From Novosphingobium panipatense (GTDB taxonomy: Bacteria; Pseudomonadota; Alphaproteobacteria; Sphingomonadales; Sphingomonadaceae): a DNA stretch of 56,108 bases. Below the pieces are notes generated by a model. The model had not been told where the DNA came from. It saw only the letters and a list, made by a program, of their open reading frames with translations, and ran no database searches. The position numbers were made by a program, and so were the translations under genes. Below, one piece after another: positions 18,301 to 26,925 of this stretch. The stretch is from contig NZ_MSQB01000030.1 in the NCBI RefSeq assembly GCF_002149965.1, positions 1-56,108 on the forward strand, given 5' to 3'. Every line of letters begins with the position of its first letter. Position 1 is the stretch's first letter.

Positions 18301-19614
18301 CTTTCGGCAGTACAGGGCTTCGGTCGCAGCCACCGCACCAACCAGGTGACGCCGCCGGTCTATCGCCCGCTCACGACCGATTGCCGCGGCGAGCGCCGGT
18401 TCCTTAGCACGATCATCCGGGGCCTAGAATCGCTGGGCGCGCTGACCCGCGGCCAACGTCAGGCCGGATCGCAGAATCTTTTCGACCCATCCGACAGTCT
18501 GGAATCCGAGTTCGCGCGCGATGCGCTCGTCCAGTGGTTCCATCTTCTTTATGAGGGCAAGCTGCGCAGTGTGACGCTCGCCGATTTCCAGGAGATCACC
18601 GGATTGGAACTGTGCGACGAGGGCGGGGAACTGAAGGAGCGCCTGCCGCCGATCCACCGCTGGCTCAATCGCATCCTCGCCCTGCGCATCGCCACGCAGA
18701 ACCGCATCTTCGAAGAATTCCTGGGACTGGTCGAGGATCGCGTCGAGGCAGCGCGGGCCGCCGGAACGCTCGACCTTGGGATCGAGACGATCCGCGCCGA
18801 ACGTGTGCATGTCCTGTCCGACCAGCTTCTGCGCGCCGACCCTATGACGGGCGCCGAAACGAGGCTGTTACGGCTCGAACTTCATCGAAGACCGCCGGTC
18901 ACCAGTTGGGCCGCGTTGCAGTACGAGTTGCGCGGGTCGGGCGAGGTGCGGTGGCTGCACAATACGCGCTCGGGTCGGGTGGCGCTCTATGTGCCGACAT
19001 GGCCGGGGCAGGACGAGGACGGCCAATGGATCGAACGCTGTTATCTCATACGCCCTGGTGGCCGGGCGCGAATGGACGTCGCGGCACTTGCCGGCAGCCA
19101 CTGGGAGGAGATCGGGCGTGACAGCTTCCAGGCGCTCTGGGACGCGGAGGCCTGCGAAGCCGGAGAAAAGCTTGTGGTCGAAACGATCACGCTGGCGACG
19201 GGCCTGCTCCTGCCCGTGTGGAACAGGCTTCCCGCCGATGACATGCGCGTATGGCGGATCGACAACGGCACCGGCATGTCCATCCTCGGGCGTATCATCC
19301 ATCCTGGCGCCCTCGAACGGCTCGAACAGGCATTCGGGCTTGCTGGCGGCGTGATTCTCGGGCCTGACGAGATCATCGCCGGCGCACGCATGCCCGGCGG
19401 CGTAGCGATCCCGGGCCTGGGCCCAGCCAGGCTGGTTCGGGTCCAGGTCAACGATAGTCCCCGCCTCGAGATCCGCGATTATCGGCCGGAGGATCGCACC
19501 TGGCTCAAGTCCTGCGGGGCATTCTCGGAGGTCTTGAGCTTCAGGACCAGGCTGTTTCTGCCACCCGATCGCGCATGCGCCATATTGACGAGGATCATCG
19601 AGGATCGGAGTTGA
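15319..19614 (+). CDS. Strawberry-notch-type helicase with N-terminal methyltransferase domain
   Basis: 1431 residues. N-terminal methyltransferase-like part: motif I EPSAGTGML at about 148 and catalytic motif N212-P-P-F. A proline-rich linker lies near 335-365. SF2-type ATPase: motif I GTGVGKGRE (K500) and DESH box D600-E-S-H603. The C-terminal helicase half contains RSMHSDRN-type and QGFGRSHRTNQ motifs of the strawberry-notch family. Such fusions are seen on alphaproteobacterial plasmids and phages; DNA modification coupled to translocation, or anti-restriction, are possible roles. No restriction gene is nearby. The frame is intact. Confidence 0.88.
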   Translation: MIVLSAEVPKHMSQLAFATMDAPASLHCVAILIAQHMRRGAQITRQALKRFMLEAFGADDADGAWTMRDAYDALEAAQVMLLQDADCPLLRGEPRQMFAALRAFEHALPTQTYRSERQIEFQQFSTPLSLAWLAGLAGQIRQDDLVLEPSAGTGMLAVLAWRAGAGLQLNELDPKRADLLGRIFDRTVTRHDGEHIGDLLAGAPSPTLVLINPPFSRSAGRGVDRHAGARHLRAALTRLAHGGRCVAIMPPNFAADGTASLGYTAVAELAPPRAEITIRGNPYAKHGTGIDVRLLVYDKGWTGEAQRHVADTIEAALDIVLALPSRLDPFDPAPAPAPMARPRPVPEPKPTLTAPLITRPSRKIAPPVRIPASELPEPVSYNVRNTPLAPGQAIGIYSRWQPTRLVFDDACAHPDELVESVAMASVSLPAPRYHPRLQKRAFKALSDAQLETIIHAGEAHERDLPGRFSTNLAGDRLLEDEEGSTYRTGFFVADGTGVGKGREAAGIILDQWNRGNRRAIWISLADLIEDARRDWTALGGLAIDIQPVANFALGTPITMESGIVFLTYAALRSSRHDTASRLQQLLDWTGKDFSGVIVFDESHAMAHAAGTETDFGKAHGSEQGLAGVRLQNALPRARVLYMSATGAARPENLAYAVRLGLWGAGTAFATRDMFMKAMEEGGIAALEVVCRDLKAMGLYTARALSFAGVEYEPLEHALTPDQISVYDAYADSWGIIHRGLRDVLAEIGVVDRISGKTQNGQARGSALSSFEGAKLRFFSSLLVSLKIPTLIAAIEQELAAGNAVLVQLASTGEAIMDRRLSELSPEERAMMDVQVSPKETLVDYLKNAFPVRQMRVFRADDGTVRSEPMSDAQGNPVLCRQAIASRDELIEDLCALPAIPTALDALIAHFGTERVAEITGRSRRIVTDSTGRQKIERRGARANVLEVQAFQNGNKSIAAFSLAGSTGRSMHSDRNCPTAHCRRTHFLLELGFRILSAVQGFGRSHRTNQVTPPVYRPLTTDCRGERRFLSTIIRGLESLGALTRGQRQAGSQNLFDPSDSLESEFARDALVQWFHLLYEGKLRSVTLADFQEITGLELCDEGGELKERLPPIHRWLNRILALRIATQNRIFEEFLGLVEDRVEAARAAGTLDLGIETIRAERVHVLSDQLLRADPMTGAETRLLRLELHRRPPVTSWAALQYELRGSGEVRWLHNTRSGRVALYVPTWPGQDEDGQWIERCYLIRPGGRARMDVAALAGSHWEEIGRDSFQALWDAEACEAGEKLVVETITLATGLLLPVWNRLPADDMRVWRIDNGTGMSILGRIIHPGALERLEQAFGLAGGVILGPDEIIAGARMPGGVAIPGLGPARLVRVQVNDSPRLEIRDYRPEDRTWLKSCGAFSEVLSFRTRLFLPPDRACAILTRIIEDRS

Positions 19615-19708
19615 TCCACCGCTGCCGCGCGAGGCTATGCCGCTCCAGTTCCCACTATATTGCGAAGGAAGGGGGAAGCGCGGCGGCATCGCACTTCACC
19701 CCTTCTAA

Positions 19709-20773
19709 TCATTCCGCGGATGCCGGTGTATCAACCTTGGCTGCGTCCTTCTTCGGGGCATTCGTACGCTTGCTGGGTGTCTTGGCTTTCGGCGATGCGG
19801 CGAACTTAGCGCCGGTGACGATCCCGAGCTTCTTCTTCCTGAGGGCAGGCGCGGACGATTCCGCTTTCGCCGCTTCAGGAGTCAGGGTTTCCGGAGTGGT
19901 CGACGGGGCGGAAGCTTCCTTGGCAGCGGCGGGCTTCTTCGCACCGCTGGATGTTTTTGGGGATGCCTTCTTCGCCGCCGGTTTCTTTGCGACTGACTTT
20001 GTGGCTGCGCCCTTCGCCTTTCTGGGTGCGGGTGCGGGTGCGGGTGCGGGTGCGGGTGCGGCCGCAGCCGAGACACCCGGTGTGGCCGATGCCATGGGTG
20101 CGGCTTCCGGCGTCTCGACGGCGATCACGGGAGCCTCGGTCGCGGGCTTGGCGTCAGGCGCCTTTGCGCGCGAGCGCTTGGGCTTTTCCGGCACCTGAGC
20201 CGGTGTGGATTCCGGCGTTTGCGCCAAGCCAATGCCGGCAACCTCATCGGCGGGCGTCGCCGTATTGGCTTTTCTGCTCGTGCGTTTCGGCTTCTGCTCC
20301 ATCACCGGGGCGTGCGTCGGAGCGGCTTCCTGTACGGCCTGTTCGGCGACGGGCGCCTCCTTCTGTACTGTTTCGCTCGCCTTTCTTCCGAGGCCCAGCT
20401 TGGCAGCGACGGCACGGCGGTGTTCAGAATAAGCGGGAGCCACCATGGGATAGTCCCGCGGGAGCTTATAGCGCTCGCGATATTCGGCCGGGGTCAGGCC
20501 GTTGGTCGCCAGATGCCGCTTCAGTGTCTTGTACGGCTTGCCGTCGATCATGCTGATGATGTGCTCGCGCGAGCCCAGGCTCTTGCGCACCGATACGGCA
20601 GGAACATGCTCGACTGGCGCGGGCGCTTCGGCTTCGCCCTTTCCTTCGAGCGCGCCGCGTGTCGCTTCGATGATCCCGGCGATGTCGCCGGCCGGCACCT
20701 GGTTGTTCGAGAAATAGGCGCTCAGTAACTGCACCGTCATTGCAGTGAGATCGGGCTGCTCGGTATCGGCCAC
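19709..20773 (-). CDS. MucR/Ros-family regulator with long histone-H1-like tail
   Basis: 354 residues from a GTG at 20773 (TGGAG upstream). Residues 1-130 are MucR: VQLLSAYFSNNQV, then YKTLKRHLATNGLTPAEYRERY and DYPMVAPAYSEHRR. The zinc ligands of Ros/MucR are missing: the first cysteine position is occupied by MIDG and the HH pair is reduced. Residues 131-354 are an Ala/Pro/Lys-rich tail (KKPAAKKASPK, (AP)n) like histone H1 or AlgP. Typical MucR is 140-190 residues. It probably acts as a nucleoid-associated silencer of the element. A start at 20857 is less likely. Confidence 0.85.
   Translation of the reverse strand: MADTEQPDLTAMTVQLLSAYFSNNQVPAGDIAGIIEATRGALEGKGEAEAPAPVEHVPAVSVRKSLGSREHIISMIDGKPYKTLKRHLATNGLTPAEYRERYKLPRDYPMVAPAYSEHRRAVAAKLGLGRKASETVQKEAPVAEQAVQEAAPTHAPVMEQKPKRTSRKANTATPADEVAGIGLAQTPESTPAQVPEKPKRSRAKAPDAKPATEAPVIAVETPEAAPMASATPGVSAAAAPAPAPAPAPAPRKAKGAATKSVAKKPAAKKASPKTSSGAKKPAAAKEASAPSTTPETLTPEAAKAESSAPALRKKKLGIVTGAKFAASPKAKTPSKRTNAPKKDAAKVDTPASAE
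20024..20059. repeat. Hexamer tandem repeat (GGGTGC x6) coding for Ala-Pro
   Basis: Six uninterrupted GGGTGC units inside the mucR-like tail, read on the minus strand as alternating Ala and Pro. Its length is likely to vary by slippage in steps of two residues without frameshift. Confidence 0.85.
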
Positions 20774-20899
20774 GCAAAAACTCCAGGCTAAGGGAAGACA
20801 ACAGGGAAGTTGGCTCTTGCCGAAAAAGAATTGCCGGAAAGCTAAGCCTGTTCCCACGCCTCATGCAAGTCGTCAGTGAAACAAGTCCGTCAGCCCGCA

Positions 20900-20918
20900 G
20901 AAAGGGAAGGGGGAGGAG
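20900..20918 (+). repeat. Polypurine G-tract, copy 4
   Basis: GAAAGGGAAGGGGGAGGAG, 48 bp upstream of the start at 20966, between it and the divergent mucR-like gene. Confidence 0.6.
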
Positions 20919-20965
20919 TAGAGCAGAAAACCAGCTCGAGGTCTCGCTAATCCATGAGGTGCAAC

Positions 20966-21451
20966 ATGACGAACTGCGTATCCGCGCACATCCTGATCGG
21001 CGGCAGACTCGCCCGATCCCGATATCCCGAACTGATCGAGGCGATCAAAGCCGATAATCCGGCTGTCGATTGGGACGGCACGCCGTTCGATCCCGACGAT
21101 ATCCCGGCCGGTAAGCCGCTCGCGCTCATGGATCATGATGTGGCCAACGGCTGTTTCGAAGAGATCGAGGGAATCTGTCACCGGCACGGTCTCTACTATG
21201 TTCGCTGGTCTGGCGCTTCTCCCGGAAGCTTCCCGTCGGTTCGCATCGTTTACACGGGTAACGGCGAGCCACAGCCGGTCCTGACCACCGAGGAAGACGA
21301 GCAGGTCTTCTCCATCGAGCGCATCCGGAAACTGGGAAGCATGGAAACAATCGAAGCGGACTACCAGCGCGCACGCAGGAATCCGCCTCCCCTGGTTATC
21401 GTGGAAGACCAGCCAACCGATGTCGTCATCTCGGAGATCACCCATGGCTGA
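20966..21451 (+). CDS. Conserved-looking protein of unknown function
   Basis: 161 residues from the ATG at 20966 (GAGG five to eight bases before it); an ATG at 20954 is also in frame. Mixed alpha/beta composition with FPSVRIVYTGNGEPQP and EEDEQVFSIERIRKLGS. No motif recognised. It opens a four-gene plus-strand run: the next start overlaps its stop by 8 bp. Confidence 0.65.
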   Translation: MTNCVSAHILIGGRLARSRYPELIEAIKADNPAVDWDGTPFDPDDIPAGKPLALMDHDVANGCFEEIEGICHRHGLYYVRWSGASPGSFPSVRIVYTGNGEPQPVLTTEEDEQVFSIERIRKLGSMETIEADYQRARRNPPPLVIVEDQPTDVVISEITHG

Positions 21452-22058
21452 TCACTATGTTCAGGGCTCGGTCGCCTTCACCTGTACGGCGCAGGAAGCC
21501 GCACTGATCGAAGAGGCGTGGCAGCATGCCGCTGACCTCGACAACGAGCTGGCGCCGGGCGACCCGAGCGCAGAATTCCTCACGGCTTTCCCGCCGGTCG
21601 AACTGGGCAACCCTTTCAATGGCCTGCTCGACATCTTCGACGATCCTCGGTTTCCCCGGTTCTGTGCCGAGATCCAGATCACCCGAGCCGATCCGTGCAG
21701 GGTGTCGATCTCTGGTGACAGCGATTTTCAACCCGACGCCATCGCCGCGCTGATCCAGCGCTGCTGCCGACAGACGCTGGGTGAAGCACCGATCGGCTTT
21801 ACGTGGAGCTATGGCTCCTCGCGTCCCCGGCCCGAGGACACGGGGGGCGGTTGGTGCGCCATCTTTGCCGACCGGATCGAATTCGGCGAGACTGCCGAGG
21901 GACTGTCGAAGGCGCTGCAGCCCGCTGCCGATCCCTGGAGCGATCACCTGGTCCATGCCGCGTCCGACTGGAAAACCGAAGTCGCCAATGACGAGACCCG
22001 CCTCGGCTATCTCGACTGGATCGCCGCACGGCAAAGCTCGGTCGGTGCGGCACCTTAA
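21444..22058 (+). CDS. Protein of unknown function, translationally coupled to its neighbour
   Basis: 204 residues, ATG at 21444 within ATGGCTGA of the upstream stop. Acidic, with VAFTCTAQEAALIEEAWQ and GGGWCAIFADRIEFGETAEGL; the latter resembles a small beta-sheet of immunity-type proteins but I cannot place it. No membrane segment. Confidence 0.65.
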   Translation: MADHYVQGSVAFTCTAQEAALIEEAWQHAADLDNELAPGDPSAEFLTAFPPVELGNPFNGLLDIFDDPRFPRFCAEIQITRADPCRVSISGDSDFQPDAIAALIQRCCRQTLGEAPIGFTWSYGSSRPRPEDTGGGWCAIFADRIEFGETAEGLSKALQPAADPWSDHLVHAASDWKTEVANDETRLGYLDWIAARQSSVGAAP

Positions 22059-22156
22059 ACTCGATCGCCTCGTCAGTCGCATGACGTGAAGCGACCTGTG
22101 GCGAGGACGCCGCCACGTCCCGCCGCGCCATTCTTCCGCAAAACAAGGATAGACCC

Positions 22157-22855
22157 ATGACCGACGTCACCGCGCCGGGTGCGCCCGCGCGCCTCTATAG
22201 CCAGACCGACTACGACGAACGCGGCAATTTCCAGTACCAGGGAGACCTGTACCGCCCTGGCGAGGATCTGCCTTCCCTTGCGTCACGAATGGGCCGGCAT
22301 CTCGCCGACCAGTTCACGCATGCGCGCTTCTCGATCACCACGAGTAAATTTGCGGGCGGCCGGAAGATCACCGCCGAAATCCTCGATACGCCTGCCGACC
22401 TTACCGAGCGCGATAGGCAGAACGCGTTTATCGTGGAAGTGCGCGACCAGATGGAGCGGTTCGGTTTCACGTGCGCCAATGTGCTCCAGGGCTTCCACAG
22501 TTGCTCCTTCTTCTGCGAAGCGAGGATCGGGCGGGCCTATTGGGCGGCGCTTGCGCAGAGGCGCGGTCCCAGGAATCCGGTCGAAGCGTTGGTATCGCTC
22601 GCCGCGTTCAAGAAGCGGGTGAAGCCGGGCGACAGCCTGAAACTCATCGATGCGCCGGCGGGCCACCGATCGCTGGGAACGACCCGCACGATAACCAGGG
22701 TACGGTCGGGCGACCTCATCCTCGAAGGCAGGAGCCATCTCGATTTCCCGCGCGCCGCTGCCTTCGCCTGCGACGGCAAGCTGGTGCGCATTTCCATCGG
22801 CTCTGATCACGACCCGGATGCCCATCTGCTGTATGAATGGCGAGCAGCGGCCTGA
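22157..22855 (+). CDS. Protein of unknown function
   Basis: 232 residues, Shine-Dalgarno AAGGA before the ATG. Visible stretches are FSITTSKFAGGRKITAEIL, FHSCSFFCEARIGRAYWAAL and a beta-rich C-terminus. It ends 3 bp before the methylase-like gene, so the two should be co-expressed. No known family recognised. Confidence 0.65.
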   Translation: MTDVTAPGAPARLYSQTDYDERGNFQYQGDLYRPGEDLPSLASRMGRHLADQFTHARFSITTSKFAGGRKITAEILDTPADLTERDRQNAFIVEVRDQMERFGFTCANVLQGFHSCSFFCEARIGRAYWAALAQRRGPRNPVEALVSLAAFKKRVKPGDSLKLIDAPAGHRSLGTTRTITRVRSGDLILEGRSHLDFPRAAAFACDGKLVRISIGSDHDPDAHLLYEWRAAA

Positions 22856-22858
22856 ACG

Positions 22859-23703
22859 ATGGTAGCCTCATCGTTTGCTTCGGATGCGTCCGCAGCCCAT
22901 GCCCCGCATCTCAAGGCCATGCGGAAGCTCCTCGAGCGCTGCCAGCCGCGCCACGATATCTACACCGTGTTCGGGCATTGCATGGAGGCGATCGCGATCG
23001 CGATCGCCAACAGCGTCGACCTGCGCGAGCGTGCGCGGCGCGAAGCCCGTTACCTAGACATTATCGGGCGCTACGGCGCCGACGTCGTCGAAAGCTTCCC
23101 ACGGGTCATGGCCGAACTTGCCCTGGCGCTGGAAGCGGGAATGAGCGACGTGCTCGGCGCGCTGTTCCATGATCTCGAATTGCACAACAAGGCGAAGGGC
23201 CAGTTCTTCACGCCCTATTCGCTCAGCAGAGCGATGGCGGACATGCTGATCGGCGATCCCGCCACCCTTCGGGAAAGCATAGAAACTCGCGGACATCTTA
23301 CCGCCATGGAGCCGGCATGCGGGTCCGGTAGCATGGTCATCGCGCTTACCGACGTCCTGCGTCGCAAGGTATCAATTACCAGCGCCACCTCCATGTGACC
23401 GCGATCGATATCGATCCCCGCGCAGTCCACATGGCCTATGCGCAATTGTCGCTGCTGCATGTTCCCGCGCGGCTGATCGTCGGCAATGCCCTTTCCGGTG
23501 AGATCCGCGAACAGTGGTTCACACCGGCGCATATCCTGGGTGGTTGGACGGCCCGGCTTGCGTCAACGCCCGAGGGCAAAACTCCGATCGATATGATCCC
23601 GCTCGTCGACGCTGCGAGCACGGTCTGCTCGCGTAGGGAAACTACCCGCGCGCCCGACTGCAACAAACCAGCGCCGATATCACGTCAACTCAGCCTCTTC
23701 TGA
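22859..23703 (+). pseudogene. Frameshifted N-6 adenine DNA methylase-like gene
   Basis: The first frame (22859-23398) holds a type I N6-methylase start: GQFFTPYSLSRAMADML and the SAM motif EPACGSGSMVIAL. It then leaves frame near 23360-23368. The continuation GINYQRHLHVTAIDID, then AVHMAYAQLSLLHVPARLIVGN runs in another frame to 23703. One missing base explains the break. Even when repaired the protein (about 281 residues) shows no NPPY catalytic motif; the region after the expected site reads FTPAHILGGWTARL. It is therefore a SAM-binding relative with doubtful methylation activity. Its 3' end overlaps the ABC gene tail to tail by 19 bp. Confidence 0.75.
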
Positions 23704-25460
23704 TCCGGCCATTGAGCATCAGGCAACTTCGCCGAGCGTTCCTCCAACCACAATTGCCGGTATGATCGGTGACGATCCATAAGTTCCCGATGCGTGCCGC
23801 ATCCTGCCAACCGTCCGCCCTCCATGAACAGGACCTGGTCCGCGGACTGCGCCGTCGCCACCCGATGTGTGATCATGATGAGCGTGGTTGTCCCGCCGGC
23901 TCTGCCTCGCAATTTCGCGATCGCGTTCGCCTCGCTGCGCGGATCGAGCGCGGAGGTGCTTTCATCGAGGATCAGCACCGGCACGTCCACGCCTGCCAGC
24001 CGTGCGAGTTCCAGCTTCTGGACCTGGCCTCCCGAAAGACGCTCGCCCTGTTCCCCGAGTTCCATCTCGAAGTCGATCGACCTGCCGGGCTCGTGGAAAC
24101 GCCAAAGGTGCAGCAATTCCTCGACATCGCCGATCGACTGGTTCGCCGGGGGATAAAGGATGTTCTCGCGCAGGGACCGGTTGAACAGACCGATGAACTG
24201 CGGCGCATAGAGGATATGGCGATGCCGATCCGCCCAGGGGATCGTCGCGATATCTATCCCGCCCACCGCGATCCTGCCGGAAGAGGGGGTAAGCACGCCT
24301 GCGAGAAGCTGGGCCAGCGTGGACTTGCCCGAACCGTTGGGACCGACGATCGCGACGAAAGAACCAGCCGGCACATGCACCGATATCCCGGCCACGCCGG
24401 GCATGCTCTCGCCGTAGCGGAAGCTCACATTCTCGGCGACAAGATCTGACGACGCTGTAAGACCAGGGACCGGGGCGCTGTCCTCTTCTTCGACCGTCGA
24501 AAACGTCAGGACGTCGCGGATGTTGGCGATCGCCACCCCCGCTTGCGCGAGGATATAGCCAAGCGAACTGAGCGGCACGGTCAGCCGGAAGGCGTACGTC
24601 TGGAGCAGGACGAAATCGCCCGCACTCATGCGCCCCTGGCCGACATCGAGACCGGCGAGCAGCAGCAGCGCCACGAGGCCGAGCCCTACCACGCAGAATT
24701 GCAGCGCGGCCATGAGCGTGAGCGAACGGTACATGCCGGCCGCCGCGTACCGTTTCGAACCGAGGGCAGCGCCGGTATGCCGCAGCTCGCGGTCGAGCGC
24801 GCCGTTCAGCACCACGCGGCGGGCGTTGCGCACGATATCGCCGATGGTGCGCGAGACATGCGATGCCGCCGTATTCGTCGCATCGGCGTGAATGCGGTGA
24901 CGCCTGGCGCCGAGCCAGGTCGCGGCGAGGAAACCCACCAGCGTCAGCGCCAGGATCAGGACATAACAGGGCCGGATCAGGCCGGCGATCACCACGAGAC
25001 TGGCGAGGGCCTGGAGCATCACTGGCCCGAGCCGCCAGATCAGCCCCTCGACGACCAGCGTCAGGCTATAAGGCAGGCGCTCCAGCATGCCGGGAACGCG
25101 GCCACTGCGGCTGTCGCGCGCCGCGGTGATCTCGGGCAGGGCCGCGGCGAGCGCGCGGATGGTGTAATGCCGCGCCAGCGCATCGACCATTTTCGCGGTG
25201 CACGACAGCCTCGCGGTTTCGAGGATCGATGCGCCTGCCCAGCATCCCACGAACAGCATCACGGTGACGAACAGATACAGGCGCGATTCCGAGGAAGCTG
25301 CCAGCATGTCGATCAGGAGTTTGAGGGCGTAGGGTCCGGCAACGCCCATCGCGATCACGAGGGCTTCGAGGTTGAAGGCCTCGAACAGGCTTCGCCTTGC
25401 ACCCAGGCCGGCCGACAGCATCAGCTGCGTCAACCGCGCCAATATTCCAAATGTCGTCAC
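23685..25460 (-). CDS. ABC exporter, fused membrane and ATPase domains
   Basis: 591 residues, GTG start with AGGAGG. Six-helix membrane domain in the first 310 residues. ATPase: Walker A GPNGSGKST (373-381), signature LSGGQ (475-479), Walker B VLILDEST (about 495-502) and ITHR switch. No C39 peptidase domain. Half-transporters of this type dimerise and export lipids, drugs or peptides. No precursor peptide or maturation gene is seen nearby, so the cargo is unknown. It is the only clear transporter in the backbone part and is transcribed against its neighbours. Confidence 0.9.
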   Translation of the reverse strand: MTTFGILARLTQLMLSAGLGARRSLFEAFNLEALVIAMGVAGPYALKLLIDMLAASSESRLYLFVTVMLFVGCWAGASILETARLSCTAKMVDALARHYTIRALAAALPEITAARDSRSGRVPGMLERLPYSLTLVVEGLIWRLGPVMLQALASLVVIAGLIRPCYVLILALTLVGFLAATWLGARRHRIHADATNTAASHVSRTIGDIVRNARRVVLNGALDRELRHTGAALGSKRYAAAGMYRSLTLMAALQFCVVGLGLVALLLLAGLDVGQGRMSAGDFVLLQTYAFRLTVPLSSLGYILAQAGVAIANIRDVLTFSTVEEEDSAPVPGLTASSDLVAENVSFRYGESMPGVAGISVHVPAGSFVAIVGPNGSGKSTLAQLLAGVLTPSSGRIAVGGIDIATIPWADRHRHILYAPQFIGLFNRSLRENILYPPANQSIGDVEELLHLWRFHEPGRSIDFEMELGEQGERLSGGQVQKLELARLAGVDVPVLILDESTSALDPRSEANAIAKLRGRAGGTTTLIMITHRVATAQSADQVLFMEGGRLAGCGTHRELMDRHRSYRQLWLEERSAKLPDAQWPDQKRLS

Positions 25461-25563
25461 TGTACAGACCTCCTGGCGATCGATGAGCCAGAAGGAGGAT
25501 TTGGAACGCGGTCGCTATCCTAGCGCCAAATCAGGCCCTTTGGAATGCGCGATCCCATGACGC

Positions 25564-25590
25564 GGAAAGGGGGGAAGGGGGTGCGGGGAG
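25564..25590 (+). repeat. Polypurine G-tract, copy 5
   Basis: GGAAAGGGGGGAAGGGGG then TGCGGGGAGG, 55 bp upstream of the DUF932 start at the head of the PRTRC operon. Confidence 0.6.
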
Positions 25591-25644
25591 GTGACGGGAG
25601 ACGTGGATCGTCCCGTTACCCTCAAGCTCAAGGAGAAGGTTCCC

Positions 25645-26841
25645 ATGGCGAGCATGGCCCGCATGACCGACACGCCCCCCGTGTCCGCTCCCTATCGCAT
25701 CGACGTCTCGCGCGGCGGCCGCAGCGGCCGCGTATCCTCGGAATGGTTCTCCAGGCCCGACGACGAAAAATTCCTCTCGCTCTCCAGCCTCTACGACAGC
25801 GTGCGAGCCCGCGCCGATCGCTCGACCACCCGGACCGTCGAAAGCCGCGCGATCCGGGTCGAGGCGAGAAGCGATGATCCCGAACGGCTCACGCTGATCG
25901 CCCCTGGCGACGAGCGTCCGCTCACACCGACCAACTGGTCCTTCGGCCAGGTCGCGAGCCTCGTCGGCGCCCCCGCCTCCTATCTGCGCCAGCTGCCCGC
26001 GGCGCTCGCCGGTCTCAATCTCCAGCACGGACTTGTCACGCACAGAGGCGAACAGGTCAAAATATTGCAGACCGACGATGGCCGAACAGAACTGCGGGCT
26101 GCGACCGGAAGTCAGTATGGCAGGGTGTACGACTGGGAACTGATACAGGCCATCATGGCATTCGCCGGGGACGGCGTTGGCGATACACGATGGAAAGTCC
26201 CAGGAACGATCGATTGGGGAAGCATGAGCTATAACCCCTATGTCGATATAACGAAGGAGACGACCACGCTCTACGCTTCGGACAGGGATGTCTTCGTATT
26301 TCTGGTCGATGATACCCATCCGATCGAGGCCGGTAAACTGCCGAACGGCGATCCCGACCTCTATTTTCGCGGATTTTATGCCTGGAATTCCGAGGTCGGC
26401 TCCAAAACCCTCGGCATCGCGACATTCTATCTCCGGGGCGTGTGCGCGAACAGGTGCCTGTGGGGCGTGGAGAATTTCGAGGAAGTGAACATCCGCCACT
26501 CGAAGTTCGCCGGCGCCCGCTTCGCGCACCAGGCCGCCCCGGCGCTCGAGCACTTCGCGAACTCCTCCCCGCAGCACTTCATCACCGGCATCAACGCCGC
26601 GCGCGAACGTATCGTCGCGCGCAAGGACGAGGATCGCGACGACTTCCTGCGGCGGCGCGGCTTCTCGAAAACCGAGACTACGAAGATCATCCAGACGGTC
26701 CTCGCCGAGGAAGGGCATCCGCCCACGAGCGTCTATGATTTCGTGCAGGGCATCACCGCGCTGGCCCGCACGAGGCCGCATCAGGACAGCCGCCTCGAAC
26801 TCGAAGGCAAGGCCCGAAAGCTGCTCGAACAGGCGCTCTGA
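25645..26841 (+). CDS. DUF932 family protein
   Basis: 398 residues from the ATG at 25645 behind GGAGAAGG. Typical DUF932 stretches: WSFGQVASLVGAPASYLRQLP, VYDWELIQAI, GFYAWNSEVGSKTLGI and FYLRGVCANRCLWG. Family members sit on phages, plasmids and ICEs next to PRTRC genes; biochemical role unknown. It begins the PRTRC operon here and carries the start of the polypurine-marked transcript. Confidence 0.88.
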   Translation: MASMARMTDTPPVSAPYRIDVSRGGRSGRVSSEWFSRPDDEKFLSLSSLYDSVRARADRSTTRTVESRAIRVEARSDDPERLTLIAPGDERPLTPTNWSFGQVASLVGAPASYLRQLPAALAGLNLQHGLVTHRGEQVKILQTDDGRTELRAATGSQYGRVYDWELIQAIMAFAGDGVGDTRWKVPGTIDWGSMSYNPYVDITKETTTLYASDRDVFVFLVDDTHPIEAGKLPNGDPDLYFRGFYAWNSEVGSKTLGIATFYLRGVCANRCLWGVENFEEVNIRHSKFAGARFAHQAAPALEHFANSSPQHFITGINAARERIVARKDEDRDDFLRRRGFSKTETTKIIQTVLAEEGHPPTSVYDFVQGITALARTRPHQDSRLELEGKARKLLEQAL

Positions 26842-26925
26842 GGCGCACTTCCCGATCCGAATTTCCCCTCCATCGCTCGCTCCGGTCTTCCACCGGGGCG
26901 GCTTTGCTCATGAAAGGATAAGGCC

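Noticed and set aside
22859..23703. Restriction-modification system
   Set aside because: No restriction or specificity gene nearby, and the methylase-like gene has neither an intact frame nor an NPPY motif.
23400..25640. Lasso or bacteriocin precursor near the ABC exporter
   Set aside because: No short ORF with leader and Gly-start core was seen, and no maturation enzymes are adjacent.
25531..26781. 416-codon minus-strand frame opposite DUF932
   Set aside because: DUF932 motifs are unambiguous on the plus strand.
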